A stretch of 32,327 nt of DNA, from assembly GCA_016199935.1 (NCBI GenBank), contig JACQFS010000065.1, forward strand, positions 1 to 32,327, in the 5' to 3' direction. Source of the DNA: Verrucomicrobiota bacterium. Lineage in GTDB: Bacteria; Verrucomicrobiota; Verrucomicrobiia; Limisphaerales; JACQFS01. A model generated the notes under the pieces. That model was given only the letters and a program-made list of their open reading frames with translations. It did no database searches and had not been told where the DNA came from. The translations under genes and the position numbers were made by a program. Below are positions 22,210 to 31,454 of this stretch, piece by piece. Position 1 is the first letter of the stretch. Every line of letters starts with the position of its first letter.

Positions 22210-25200
22210 TCACGGCGCGAGGATGGCGCGGTAGTTCCGATTGGTCACGCCGCTGACGGAATCGGTGACGTTCATCGGCGTGGTGGTCATCAGCACGTTG
22301 GACCAGTCGAACCAGCCGTTGAAGTTCGTCGTGCGCTGGACGCGGTAGGTGAGGCCAATTTCGCCGCCGAGTTTGAGCACGAACAAATTGCTCACGAGTG
22401 ACGCGGGCAGGAGCGACGGCGGCGGGTTCGGCACGAGCGGGTCGGTGCCGAGGAGATATTCCTGCAAGTTCGTGAGGCCGTCCCCGTCGGGATCGCCTGC
22501 GCCGTTTTGCGACGTGGTGTTGCCGAAGTGGAGAATTTCCCACGCATCCGGCAGGCCGTCGGCGTCCTCGTCGTCGGTCACCACGCTGCGGCCGTTCATC
22601 GTGAAGCTGAACGGCACGGGCGACGCGGTGGTGTTCGTGAAGAGAAGGTAGTAGGCCTGCGACGGAATCCACGGCCAGTTGTTCGGGTTGAGGAGGTATT
22701 GATTGATCGTGCTGTTGGCGCCGCCGCCGGAAGTATAGTGCTGGCTGGCGAGGATGGGCACGGTGCCCTGCTCCAGAATGACGGTCATGCCCGACGGATG
22801 CACCGAGGTGCTCTTCCACCGCGCGGCGTCGCCGGGAACATCCACGCGCGCGAGCAGGGTGCCGTTGGCCGGGAGCGTGTTGGTGAGGAAGCCGCCGTAG
22901 AACGGAATCACGTTGGTGACATTCAACGCGCCGCCGTTGGTGCTGGTGCTGAGCGAGAAGGTCGTGTCGTTGAGCGACCACACGCCGAGGAAATAATTCG
23001 CGCCGGGCCGCAGCGGCGGCGTGGTGAGGTTGAGGGTGCCGGGCGAATCGAAGCGCGAATAGGGGCCCTGGTTTTTCAAGTCGGTGTTCCACGTCGCGGC
23101 ACCGTTCAGGTTAAAAGGATTGTCGTAGTCGAGGGGGGAGCTCTGGTCGCCGGGCGGCACGGAGTCGCGCACGAACACACGCGCGCCGCCGAGCGAGCGC
23201 GAGAAATTCACCGCGAGGTTCGCCGGCGCGTTGCTCGGCACGGCGATGCGGTAGTAACGCCAGTCGCCGCCGGCGACGCTCTGGTTCGTGGCGAGGCCGC
23301 CGTCGAGCGCGAGGTTTTGCACGAGCGCGTTGGTGACGGGATTGCCGCACGCGAGGCGGAGCCGGTAGCGGCAGTTGGAGCCGCCCGAGGCGTGGACGGC
23401 GATGACCCACGTGCCGGGCGGCAGGCCGGATTCGTAGCGGCCGTTGAGCGGAATCCAGTTGCCGTATTCGGTCGTCGTGCCCGTGAGCGAGCGGTCGAAG
23501 ATCGAGCCGCCGGTGCCGCTCGCGTTGTGCGTGAGCGTCGGGGCGTTGGTCTGGCGGAGGTAAAGATTCGGATTGCCGCTGATGGCGTCGAGCTCGGTGC
23601 GCAGCAGGCCGGCGTTGTTCGACGGCACGATGACGGCGTAGTAGTGGAACGTGTTGTCCGCGAGGTCCACGCCGCGGTCGCCGGGGAGCGCGACGCCGTT
23701 CGTGTCCGTGCCGGTGTCGCCGATCTCGGGCAGCGCGAGGCCGGGCGCGACGTTCGTCTGCGCGACGGTGGGCATGACGAACGGCACGCGCTGGAGCGAG
23801 TTGGTGGTGAAGCCGCGGCTGGTCAGGGTGAACGTCGTGTTGCCGCCGCCCTTCACTTCGAGATACCAGACGCCGTTCGTGAGGAACGGCGGAACAATCA
23901 ACCCGCTGCCGGTGATGTAGGAAGTCTGATCGCCGGCGCCATCCTCCGGCGGAAGATTTTTGCGCGCGCGCACCGAGGGCGTGCCGCTGGTCGAGGTGAG
24001 GTCCAGCCGCCAGCCGAGCACGGCGGCGGGGCCGAGATTTGTAGGCACGACGACGCGGTAGTAGGCGCGCTGGGTGTCGGCGAGCACGCCGGTGGCGACG
24101 TTGGTATTGCCATTGGTGTTGAGTTCGCTGCTGAAATTCAAATCGGGCGCGAAGAGCTGCCGCACGCGCAGCGTGGCCGTGGCATCCGGCCCGCCGGCGC
24201 ACGCGCCGGCGACGCCCTGCGCGTTCACGGTCACGCTGTAGGAACCGCCGACGGGATTGGGAACCGTGACGAGGCCGGCGGACGAGTAGCCATAGTTCTG
24301 CCCTCCTTCGCTCCCGGCGTAGTCGCACGCAAAAATCACCGCCCAGGCGGCGGCCACCGTCTGATTCGTCTGGCCCATCGTGAAGGCGGGAATGCCCGTG
24401 ACATTTTCCAGCCGCACCTCGAGCGCGACCGCATTAGACGGCAGGGTGAAGAGGTGCGACGCGAGATCGCCGGCTTCGAGGAAGTTGGTGCGCACGAGGT
24501 CCGCGACGCCGGCGGTGCCGAGGTTCGTCACCGGCAAAGTGCCGAGGCTGGCGATGCTGAAGCCGGTCGAGTTCGAGCCGTAGCGACTCAGCCCGATGGA
24601 GGGATTGACGCCCTCGCTGACGACGCCGATGAAATAAGTTCCGGGCGTGATGTTCGTCGCACCGACGGGCGGGAGCACCGCGTAATGCTCGTTGCCCGGC
24701 TGCTTGTTGCGGTGCCCGCCATTCGGGTTGCCGCTGATGGCGCCGCCGGAGACGACGTTCGGGATGAACTCGCGGTTGACCAGCAGCATCGCCTCGCCGT
24801 TGGTGGGCGCGAGGCGCACGCGCCAGCTCGGCGTGTTGCTCGGCACCACCACGCGGAAATAGGTGGCGTCGCGCACGGGCAGGGCCACGATGTTCGTCGT
24901 GCCGCCCGCGCCGGAGAAACTCAGGTCGCGCACGAGGATGCTCTGGTTCGTGCCGATGCCGCGGCTCTGCACGCTGTAACTGGTGCCGCCCGTGCCGTCA
25001 TACACGCCGATGTAATAGGAGCCGGGCTCGAGCGGATTGCCCATGCCGGCCGACAGCGTGGCGATGTGCGTGTTGGCGCCGTCGGGGCCGGAGGTGTATT
25101 GCGACCAGTCGCCGTCCACCGTCCACCGCGCGCCGCTCGGCCAGTTGGTGTCGTTGTTGCGGCCAAAAGTGTTTCCGCTGGCGGTGTCCGGCAGCGTGTC

Positions 25201-28200
25201 GCGCTGCACGACCATCACCGGCGTGTAGGTGTTGGCGTTCACCATCCGCAATTCCCAGCCGAGCGGGCCGGCCGGCACGGTGACGTGGAAATAGCGCCAG
25301 CTTCCCGCGTTCTGATTCGTGATCGCGGCCGTGCCGCCGTCGAACGTCAGCTCCGTCGCCGTGACCGCGTGGATGCGGAACGTGAAGCCGGCGTTCGGGG
25401 CCGGATTGAAGCCGCCGTTGTCCCACGCGCTGACGGTGACGCTGTAGAGCCCGTTGCTCGGGCTGGCGAGCGTGATGAGGCTCCCATTGCGGATCGTGGC
25501 CCCCTGGCCACCCTCGCTGCCCACGTATTCGGAAGCCGAGTAGCCCCAAAATGGCCCGACGATGCGATCTATCATCCGCTCGGACATGTCCGGCGCGCCG
25601 GTGATGTTTTCCAAACTCAACTCGACGCTCAACGTGTTCGACGGAACGGTGAACTGATACGCCGCGAGGCTGCCGCCAGGCAGCGCGTTGGTGTGGAGCA
25701 AATCCACCGCGCTCACCGTGCCGAGGTCGAGCACCGGCAAAGAGCCGAGGCTGCTGAGGGTGTAGTTGACGCTGTTGGAGCCGATCTGGCTTCCGTTCGG
25801 AATGGGGCCGATGCCCTCGCCCACGACGGCGAGGTAATATGTGCCCGCCGCGATGTTCGTCGCGCCGTCGGGGGCGAGCTGCACGAATTGTTCGTCGCCA
25901 ATTTTTTGCTGCTTCCGGCCGCCGCTGAAATTCTGCGTGTTGCCGTAGCCGCCCAACTGCGCCGCGGTGCTGGGCAGCGCGCCCCGTTGCACCAGCAACA
26001 GCGCGTCGCCGACACTGTTGGTCAGCCGCACCTTCCAGCTCGGCGTGTTGCTCGGCACCGTCACGCGATAGTAGGCCGCCTCGCGCGTGGCGAGGTTCGT
26101 GCCGTTCGTGCTGCCGCCCGCGCCGGAGAAATTCAGGTCGAACACGGGAATGGTGAGGTTCGTGCCGATGCCGCGGCTTTTCAGCGTCCAACTCGCGGCG
26201 CCCGGCGCATACACGCCGATGAAGTAAGTGCCCGGCTCGAGCGGATTGCCCATGCCCATCGCCATCATGTTGACGTGGGCGGCCGAGCCGTCCGCCTCGA
26301 AGTTGTAGCCCGTCCAGTCGGGGCCCGCCCCCACTTGATAGGTGCTTGGCCAGTTGGTTTGGTTCAGCCCCATGTTGTAGGTGCCCGGTGGCAGCACGTC
26401 GCGGCAGACATACATCTGCGCCGGGGTGTTGGAAACGTTCACCAGCCGCACGTCCCAACCCAGCGCATTGGTCGGCACGGTCATCTGGAAATACCGCCAC
26501 GAGGTCGCCTCCTGATTCGTCACGGAAAGGACCCCGCCGTCGAACGCCACCGCGCCCGCGGTGACCGGATGAATGCGCACGACGTGGCTCGCATTGGTCG
26601 GGTTGCAACTGTCGTCCACGCTGGCGAACACCGTCATCGAGTAGGTGTCCGCCACGGGGTTCGCGAGGGTCACCAGGTGGTCGTTCACGTAGGTGTAAGT
26701 GTGCCCGCCCTCAAAAGTGGAGATGTCGCAGAAGCTGGCGAGCACCGGGCCGACGATGCGGTCAATCTGCCGCAGCGCGAAGCGCGGATTGCCCGTGCGA
26801 TTGTCGAGCCGCACCTCCATCGCCTGCGTGTTGGTCGCGACGGTGAAGCGATACGCGGCCAGTTCGCCGGCCTCGAGCGAATTGGTGCGGAGCAAATCCA
26901 GATTGGTCAAGGTGCCGAGGTCCGTCACCGGCACCGCGCCCAGACTGGCCAGCGTGTAATCGCTGCTGCCCGTGCCGATGCGGCCGAGGCTCGAGTCCGG
27001 CCCGACGCCCTCGCTCACCACCGCGAGATAATAAGTCCCCGCCGCGATGTTCGAATAAGTATCATACGGCAGCAGTGCGAAATGTTCGTTGCCCGGCTTC
27101 TGCATTCGCTTGCCGCCGTTGCCGCCGGCGCCCACCGAACCACCGTTGATGACATTCGGGAGAAAATCCTTCGCCACCTGGAGCAGCGAATCGCCCGCGG
27201 TCGCGGTGAGTTTTACCTTCCAACTCGGCGTGTTGCTCGCGATGACGACGCGGAAGTAGGCCGCCTCGCGCGCGACGAGGCCGGTGAGATTCGTCGTGCC
27301 GCCCGCGCCGGAGAAATCCAAATCGCGAATCGGAATCGCAAAGCCCGGCCCGATGCCGCGGCTCTGGAGCGTGAAGCTGCTCGCGCCGCTGCCGTCATAC
27401 ACGCCGACGTAGTAGGTGCCCGCCTCCAGCGGCTGGTTCATGCCCATCGCGAGCGTCTGCACGTGGCCGGCCGCGCCCGCCGGCGTGTTGGCGTAGCCGG
27501 TCCAGTCCGCGCCGGCGGCCCAGCTCGCGCCGGTGGGCCAGTTGGTGGAGCCGCCGGGCGAGAAGCTCGTGCTGAGCGCGGCCGGCAACTGGTCGCGCCG
27601 CACGACCATCCCCGGATTGCCGGCGGTCACGTTCACCAGCCGCAGGTCCCAGCCGAGCGTGTTCGTCGGCACATCCACGCGGAAATATTTCCACTTGCCC
27701 GCCGGCTGGTTCGTCACGCTCACGCTCGTGCCCGCGCCGGAGTCGAACGTGATCAACTGCCCGGTCATCTCGCTGCCGGTGAGGATGAAATTTGTCAGCG
27801 CGTTCGTCGGCGAATACACCCCGATATACCAGATGTCCGCCTGATGCCCCGGCTGCTGGAGGAAGCCGTTGGTGTTGGACAAGTCCACGTAACCGAGCGT
27901 GGTGTATCCGTAGCTGCCGTCGGTGTTGCGGAAATTCCACCGGCCCGGCACGGCGTTCTGGCGCAGTGCGATCTCGGTGTTCGTCGGCTGATTGGCGAGT
28001 AGCAGCTCCCAGCCGAGCGTGCCGAGCTGCTGCGCGATGTTCGGCACGCGGTAGAAGCGCCACCCTGCGCGGTTGGGCGCGTCGTTGGTGATGCTGAAAA
28101 GATAATTCACGTCGGTGATGATCGGATTGCCGTTGGTGAACGCATTCGTGAACCCGCCGCCGCCATACACCGTCACGTAAAACGTCCCGTTCGCGAGCGT

Positions 28201-29835
28201 CGGCGGCACGAGCGTCACGCTGTCGCCGATCGCGCCCGCCACGTCGGAGAACGCGTCGTTGCGATATTCGTTCGGCACCAGGTCGCGGCGCACGGCGAGA
28301 TTTCCGTCGCCCGCGGTGGGCATGAGATTCAACTGCCACGCGATCTGCTGCACCGGCACCTGCACGCGGTAGGTGAGGTAGGGGAAGTTCGTGGTCGAGA
28401 CGGTGGCGTTGAAGTTCGTCCCGAACGGAATGTCGGTGACGGGCTGCTTGCGCGAATCGAGGTTCAGCGCGACGCCGGGATTGCCCGGCACGCAGACGAA
28501 GTAGGTGCCGTTGAACGTGCCGATCCCCAGATACGGCTCCACCAGCAACATCGCGCGGTCCTGAGTTTGCTCGTAGCTGATCGGATGCGGCACGAAGGAC
28601 TTCTTCACGTAGAGCGTGTTCGTCGCGCCGTTGAGGCCGAGCCGCCACGCGAGCGTGTCGGCCGGCGCGGTCGTTTTGAAAAACGCCATGCCCTCGGGAA
28701 GGATGTTGATGTTCGTCCCGCTCGACGCATCCGCCGCCAGCGGGCCGAGGTCGTAGGCAAACACCTCGCCCGAGAGCAGCGTCCACGTCGCCCCCGGCGT
28801 CGCGCGCACGAGGAGGAACCAGTCCTGACCCGCGGTGAACTGCGACGAGTGCAGCACCATGCCGTCGGAGCCGACGCGCGTGGAACTGAAGCCGAAGTCA
28901 TTCGTCGCCGGCAGGCTGCCGTATTTCAAAAACACATCCGCCTCGCCGCCGAGCACCTTCAGCGCCGTGCGCCACGCGCCGACGCCCGCGTTCTGCGTCT
29001 GGATTTTGAAATAGAAAAACCCGCCGCTCGGATCGGAGTTCGTGAACACCTGCGTGCCCGTCGCCGTCGTGCCGGGATCCCACGTCAGCGTCGTCAGATA
29101 CCCGACCTCGGAGTAGAGCGTGTAGCTGTTCGTCCCGCCGGTGGCGCGCACGCCGACGAAATACGCGCCCGGCGTCGCCTCCGTGTCGGTGTAGGTGACC
29201 GTCGCGTTGGTCGTGCCGATGAATCGTTTGTCGAAGCTGTTCGTGTCCGGCACCGAACCTTTCCGCACGTAGAGGTCGCCGGTGCCGGGGCCGGTGGAAT
29301 TAAGCACCAGCCGCCAGCCGGGTGAGTTGCTCGGGATTTCAATGCGGAAATAATGGAACTGCGTGTCCGCCAGCGCGCCCGTGGTCGTGGACGCCTGCGG
29401 CTTGTTCACGGGCAGCGTGTTCGAGCGCATCCCGGCGATGTTCGTCGCGAACGACACACCGAACGCGTGCGTGGCCGAGCCGGCCGGCGTGCGCACCAGC
29501 AGCCCGTGCGTGCCGGCGGTCAGTTCGGGCAACTGGAGGTTGATCGCATTCGTCACCGACGGCGCGCCATCGAGCTGCGCGATGAAATCGTAGTTCGTGT
29601 CGCTCGCCGTGCCGCCGAGCTTGAGCAGCAGATGCGACCACGCGCCGCCGGAGTTGTTCGTGACGATCAGCGAGAGGTTCGTCGCCGCGGCGTTGAGCGT
29701 GAAGGTGAAGTTGCTCCCCGCCCCCGGCGCGTTGGTGCCGACGAACGACGCCGCACGGCTGGGAAGGTTGGAGGTGAACGCGAGAGACAGCGCAAGCACT
29801 GCTTTCGCCCAATGAGATGACAACCGAGTTTTCAT
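22210..29835 (-). CDS. Giant secreted protein of tandem PPC-like beta-sandwich repeats
   Basis: The protein has about 2541 residues from ATG 29835, with a signal peptide (KAVLALSLAFTSNLPSRAA). It is built from many domains that resemble pre-peptidase C-terminal (PPC) domains, with recurring W-R-v-L, GD-LYVRKG-P and GTYYLAVVSEG phrases. Three long supra-repeats of about 395-405 residues are clear; their SRGIG...DLDFSGAGG units lie near 27352, 26167 and 24955. The C-terminal part has DEDADGLPDAWEILHFG and GDPDGDGLTNLQEYLLGTDP, a calcium-binding-type segment common in verrucomicrobial exoproteins. A final domain YRVQRTTNFNGWFDWSNV ends the chain without a PEP-CTERM signal. An adhesin, matrix or S-layer-like role is inferred. 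The frame is open upstream to 30153, but that part overlaps mqnE and is not likely coding. Confidence 0.9.
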   Translation of the reverse strand: MKTRLSSHWAKAVLALSLAFTSNLPSRAASFVGTNAPGAGSNFTFTLNAAATNLSLIVTNNSGGAWSHLLLKLGGTASDTNYDFIAQLDGAPSVTNAINLQLPELTAGTHGLLVRTPAGSATHAFGVSFATNIAGMRSNTLPVNKPQASTTTGALADTQFHYFRIEIPSNSPGWRLVLNSTGPGTGDLYVRKGSVPDTNSFDKRFIGTTNATVTYTDTEATPGAYFVGVRATGGTNSYTLYSEVGYLTTLTWDPGTTATGTQVFTNSDPSGGFFYFKIQTQNAGVGAWRTALKVLGGEADVFLKYGSLPATNDFGFSSTRVGSDGMVLHSSQFTAGQDWFLLVRATPGATWTLLSGEVFAYDLGPLAADASSGTNINILPEGMAFFKTTAPADTLAWRLGLNGATNTLYVKKSFVPHPISYEQTQDRAMLLVEPYLGIGTFNGTYFVCVPGNPGVALNLDSRKQPVTDIPFGTNFNATVSTTNFPYLTYRVQVPVQQIAWQLNLMPTAGDGNLAVRRDLVPNEYRNDAFSDVAGAIGDSVTLVPPTLANGTFYVTVYGGGGFTNAFTNGNPIITDVNYLFSITNDAPNRAGWRFYRVPNIAQQLGTLGWELLLANQPTNTEIALRQNAVPGRWNFRNTDGSYGYTTLGYVDLSNTNGFLQQPGHQADIWYIGVYSPTNALTNFILTGSEMTGQLITFDSGAGTSVSVTNQPAGKWKYFRVDVPTNTLGWDLRLVNVTAGNPGMVVRRDQLPAALSTSFSPGGSTNWPTGASWAAGADWTGYANTPAGAAGHVQTLAMGMNQPLEAGTYYVGVYDGSGASSFTLQSRGIGPGFAIPIRDLDFSGAGGTTNLTGLVAREAAYFRVVIASNTPSWKVKLTATAGDSLLQVAKDFLPNVINGGSVGAGGNGGKRMQKPGNEHFALLPYDTYSNIAAGTYYLAVVSEGVGPDSSLGRIGTGSSDYTLASLGAVPVTDLGTLTNLDLLRTNSLEAGELAAYRFTVATNTQAMEVRLDNRTGNPRFALRQIDRIVGPVLASFCDISTFEGGHTYTYVNDHLVTLANPVADTYSMTVFASVDDSCNPTNASHVVRIHPVTAGAVAFDGGVLSVTNQEATSWRYFQMTVPTNALGWDVRLVNVSNTPAQMYVCRDVLPPGTYNMGLNQTNWPSTYQVGAGPDWTGYNFEADGSAAHVNMMAMGMGNPLEPGTYFIGVYAPGAASWTLKSRGIGTNLTIPVFDLNFSGAGGSTNGTNLATREAAYYRVTVPSNTPSWKVRLTNSVGDALLLVQRGALPSTAAQLGGYGNTQNFSGGRKQQKIGDEQFVQLAPDGATNIAAGTYYLAVVGEGIGPIPNGSQIGSNSVNYTLSSLGSLPVLDLGTVSAVDLLHTNALPGGSLAAYQFTVPSNTLSVELSLENITGAPDMSERMIDRIVGPFWGYSASEYVGSEGGQGATIRNGSLITLASPSNGLYSVTVSAWDNGGFNPAPNAGFTFRIHAVTATELTFDGGTAAITNQNAGSWRYFHVTVPAGPLGWELRMVNANTYTPVMVVQRDTLPDTASGNTFGRNNDTNWPSGARWTVDGDWSQYTSGPDGANTHIATLSAGMGNPLEPGSYYIGVYDGTGGTSYSVQSRGIGTNQSILVRDLSFSGAGGTTNIVALPVRDATYFRVVVPSNTPSWRVRLAPTNGEAMLLVNREFIPNVVSGGAISGNPNGGHRNKQPGNEHYAVLPPVGATNITPGTYFIGVVSEGVNPSIGLSRYGSNSTGFSIASLGTLPVTNLGTAGVADLVRTNFLEAGDLASHLFTLPSNAVALEVRLENVTGIPAFTMGQTNQTVAAAWAVIFACDYAGSEGGQNYGYSSAGLVTVPNPVGGSYSVTVNAQGVAGACAGGPDATATLRVRQLFAPDLNFSSELNTNGNTNVATGVLADTQRAYYRVVVPTNLGPAAVLGWRLDLTSTSGTPSVRARKNLPPEDGAGDQTSYITGSGLIVPPFLTNGVWYLEVKGGGNTTFTLTSRGFTTNSLQRVPFVMPTVAQTNVAPGLALPEIGDTGTDTNGVALPGDRGVDLADNTFHYYAVIVPSNNAGLLRTELDAISGNPNLYLRQTNAPTLTHNASGTGGSIFDRSLTGTTTEYGNWIPLNGRYESGLPPGTWVIAVHASGGSNCRYRLRLACGNPVTNALVQNLALDGGLATNQSVAGGDWRYYRIAVPSNAPANLAVNFSRSLGGARVFVRDSVPPGDQSSPLDYDNPFNLNGAATWNTDLKNQGPYSRFDSPGTLNLTTPPLRPGANYFLGVWSLNDTTFSLSTSTNGGALNVTNVIPFYGGFLTNTLPANGTLLARVDVPGDAARWKSTSVHPSGMTVILEQGTVPILASQHYTSGGGANSTINQYLLNPNNWPWIPSQAYYLLFTNTTASPVPFSFTMNGRSVVTDDEDADGLPDAWEILHFGNTTSQNGAGDPDGDGLTNLQEYLLGTDPLVPNPPPSLLPASLVSNLFVLKLGGEIGLTYRVQRTTNFNGWFDWSNVLMTTTPMNVTDSVSGVTNRNYRAILAP

Positions 29836-29956
29836 GGCATGAGGTGCCTGTTCCGGCGTTGAACTTTGGGAAGTAAGTGGATCATTGGTTATCAATGTTC
29901 GCCGTCCGTCACAAGCCCAATTTCGTCCGGCGCACGGGTCTGGCTCGGAATCCTCT

Positions 29957-29985
29957 TTGCGCCTTCTCACCTTTGCGCTTAATTC
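29957..29985 (+). promoter_or_regulatory. Candidate mqnE promoter
   Basis: TTGCGC (29957-29962), a 17-nt spacer, TAATTC (29980-29985), then 7 nt to the ATG at 29993. It predicts a leaderless mRNA. It lies in the 157-bp divergent gap between the giant gene and mqnE. Confidence 0.55.
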
Positions 29986-29992
29986 AGCGCGG

Positions 29993-31165
29993 ATGAATTT
30001 CATTCTCCGACACAGCCCGCTGCGCGACCTCCACGACAAGGTGGCCGCGGGCGTGCACTTGTCCGAAGCCGACGCGCTTCGTCTTTTTGAAACGAAGGAC
30101 CTCAACGCCCTCGGCGCGCTGGCCGACTTCGCGCGTGAACGCAAGGTGGGCAACCGCGCGAGTTACATCGTCAACCGCTACCTCAACTACTCGAACTACT
30201 GCATCCTGAGCTGCCAGTTCTGCTCCTTCGCGCGCAAGAAGCGGGACAAGGACGGCTTCGAGTTGACGGCGGAGCAGATGGTCGAGAAGGCGCGCGAGGC
30301 GTTGCGGCTCGGCATCACGGAGCTGCACATCGTCGGCGGGCTGCACCCGTCGCTGCCGTTCAGCTACTACGTGGATTTTCTAAAGGCGCTCCGGGCGCTC
30401 GATGAGCGGCTCCAGTTGAAATGCTTCACCGCCATTGAAATCCTCCACCTCGCGTGGCTGGCGAAAAAGTCCGTGGAGGAAACTTTACGTGAGTTGAAGG
30501 CCGCCGGACTTGATTCGCTCACCGGCGGCGGCGCGGAAATTTTCCGCAAGGAAGTCCGCTCGCAGATCGCCAAGGGCAAGGAGTCCGCCGAGGAATATCT
30601 CGACGTTCACCGCACGTGGCACCGGCTCGGCGGACGCAGCACCTGCACGATGCTCTATGGCCACGTCGAGAGCCTTGCCGACCGCGTGCATCACCTGAGC
30701 CTGCTGCGCGCGTTGCAGGACGAGACGCGCGGCTTCACCGGCTTCATCGCACTGCCGTATCAGCCGGAGAACAACGACATCCCCGTCCACACGCCGCCGA
30801 CCGGCTTCGACTCGCTGCGCACGCTCACCGTCGCGCGGCTGTTCCTCGACAACTTCGACCACATCACCGCGTATTGGGTCGGCCTCGGCCTCAAGCTCGC
30901 GCAGGTCGCGCTCAGCCACGGCGCGGACGACCTCCACGGCACGATCATCGAGGAGCACATTTTCCACATGGCCGGCGCGACCTCGCCGCAGGCGCAGACC
31001 GAGGCGGAAATGGTGAAGGCCATCCGCGAGGCCGGCCGCGTGCCGGTGCAGCGGAACACTTTTTACGAGCCGATCAAGGTGTGGGACGCCATGCCCACGA
31101 CGACTGAAGCTCAAACGCCGCCGGACAAGTCGAAGGTCTTGGAGGACAATCTGGCGACCGCATAA
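29993..31165 (+). CDS. mqnE: Aminodeoxyfutalosine synthase (radical SAM)
   Basis: The 390-residue radical SAM enzyme has the CX3CX2C cluster motif CILSCQFC (C70, C74, C77). Further motifs are HIVGGLHPSLPFSYYVDFLK, FTAIEILHLA, LKAAGLDSLTGGGAEIF, STCTMLYGHVES and LPYQPENNDIPVHTPPT. The HIVGGLHP, FTAIEI and TMLYGHVE combination marks MqnE rather than its paralogue MqnC. MqnE adds the S-adenosylmethionine adenosyl radical to 3-[(1-carboxyvinyl)oxy]benzoate to make 6-amino-6-deoxyfutalosine. ATG 29993 fits the family and the promoter; the open frame upstream from 29885 does not. The C-terminal ~25 residues (TTTEAQTPPDKSK) look disordered. Menaquinone by the futalosine route fits with UbiX/UbiA nearby. 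Confidence 0.95.
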   Translation: MNFILRHSPLRDLHDKVAAGVHLSEADALRLFETKDLNALGALADFARERKVGNRASYIVNRYLNYSNYCILSCQFCSFARKKRDKDGFELTAEQMVEKAREALRLGITELHIVGGLHPSLPFSYYVDFLKALRALDERLQLKCFTAIEILHLAWLAKKSVEETLRELKAAGLDSLTGGGAEIFRKEVRSQIAKGKESAEEYLDVHRTWHRLGGRSTCTMLYGHVESLADRVHHLSLLRALQDETRGFTGFIALPYQPENNDIPVHTPPTGFDSLRTLTVARLFLDNFDHITAYWVGLGLKLAQVALSHGADDLHGTIIEEHIFHMAGATSPQAQTEAEMVKAIREAGRVPVQRNTFYEPIKVWDAMPTTTEAQTPPDKSKVLEDNLATA

Positions 31166-31182
31166 AGCTCAAGTGCCGGCTT

Positions 31183-31212
31183 GATCCGATCCGCCGATCT
31201 GATCAATTGATC
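31183..31212. other. Cluster of five GATC sites
   Basis: GATC occurs at 31183, 31188, 31196, 31201 and 31209, five times in 30 bp, and the last two form the perfect 12-bp palindrome GATCAATTGATC (31201-31212). It lies just after the mqnE stop codon. Function unknown. Confidence 0.5.
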
Positions 31213-31275
31213 CCGGCGTGCCGCGAACTCCAAAACGTCCCAAGCCCGCCTACCGCCGCCCGCCACCGCCCTCGC

Positions 31276-31344
31276 CGGAGGGACGAGCTACGCGAGTCCC
31301 TGACCTTCCGGAAGAATTGGGGACTCGCGTAGCTCGTCCCTCCG
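31276..31344. repeat. REP/MITE-like palindrome, copy B2
   Basis: A perfect 25-bp inverted repeat with arms 31276-31300 and 31320-31344, identical to the arms of copy B1 at 19841. The 19-nt spacer starts TGACCTTCCGGAAGAATT and resembles the reverse complement of the B1 spacer, so B2 is inverted relative to B1. It sits in the gap between mqnE and the PEP-CTERM gene. Confidence 0.9.
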
Positions 31345-31418
31345 AAAGTGCCACCCCTCCCTCTCCCCCGTGCCTTTCCTTTCGGCCTTGGTTGCTGCGC
31401 TACCCGCGGATTTTCAAA

Positions 31419-31448
31419 TTGACGGCTGAAGATTTCCCGCGGTAGAAC
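31419..31448 (+). promoter_or_regulatory. Candidate promoter of the PEP-CTERM gene
   Basis: TTGACG (31419-31424), an 18-nt spacer, TAGAAC (31443-31448), then 6 nt to GTG 31455. It supports GTG 31455 as the start and predicts a leaderless transcript. Confidence 0.55.
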
Positions 31449-31454
31449 TTTGGC

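Noticed and set aside
24998-26608. 536-residue minus-strand frame within the giant gene
   Set aside because: Out-of-frame shadow, rich in Arg and His, without hydrophobic or motif structure.
22507-28002. 1831-residue open frame on the plus strand
   Set aside because: It is antisense to the giant repeat protein. Its Arg/Val/Gly/Ala/His-rich composition and mirrored repeats come from the repeats on the other strand.
29836-30153. Upstream extension of the giant gene frame
   Set aside because: It overlaps the start of mqnE on the other strand. The signal peptide starts at ATG 29835.
12487-31344. CRISPR array from the repeated palindromes
   Set aside because: The four copies are kilobases apart, each is a single palindrome, and there is no regular spacing and no cas gene.
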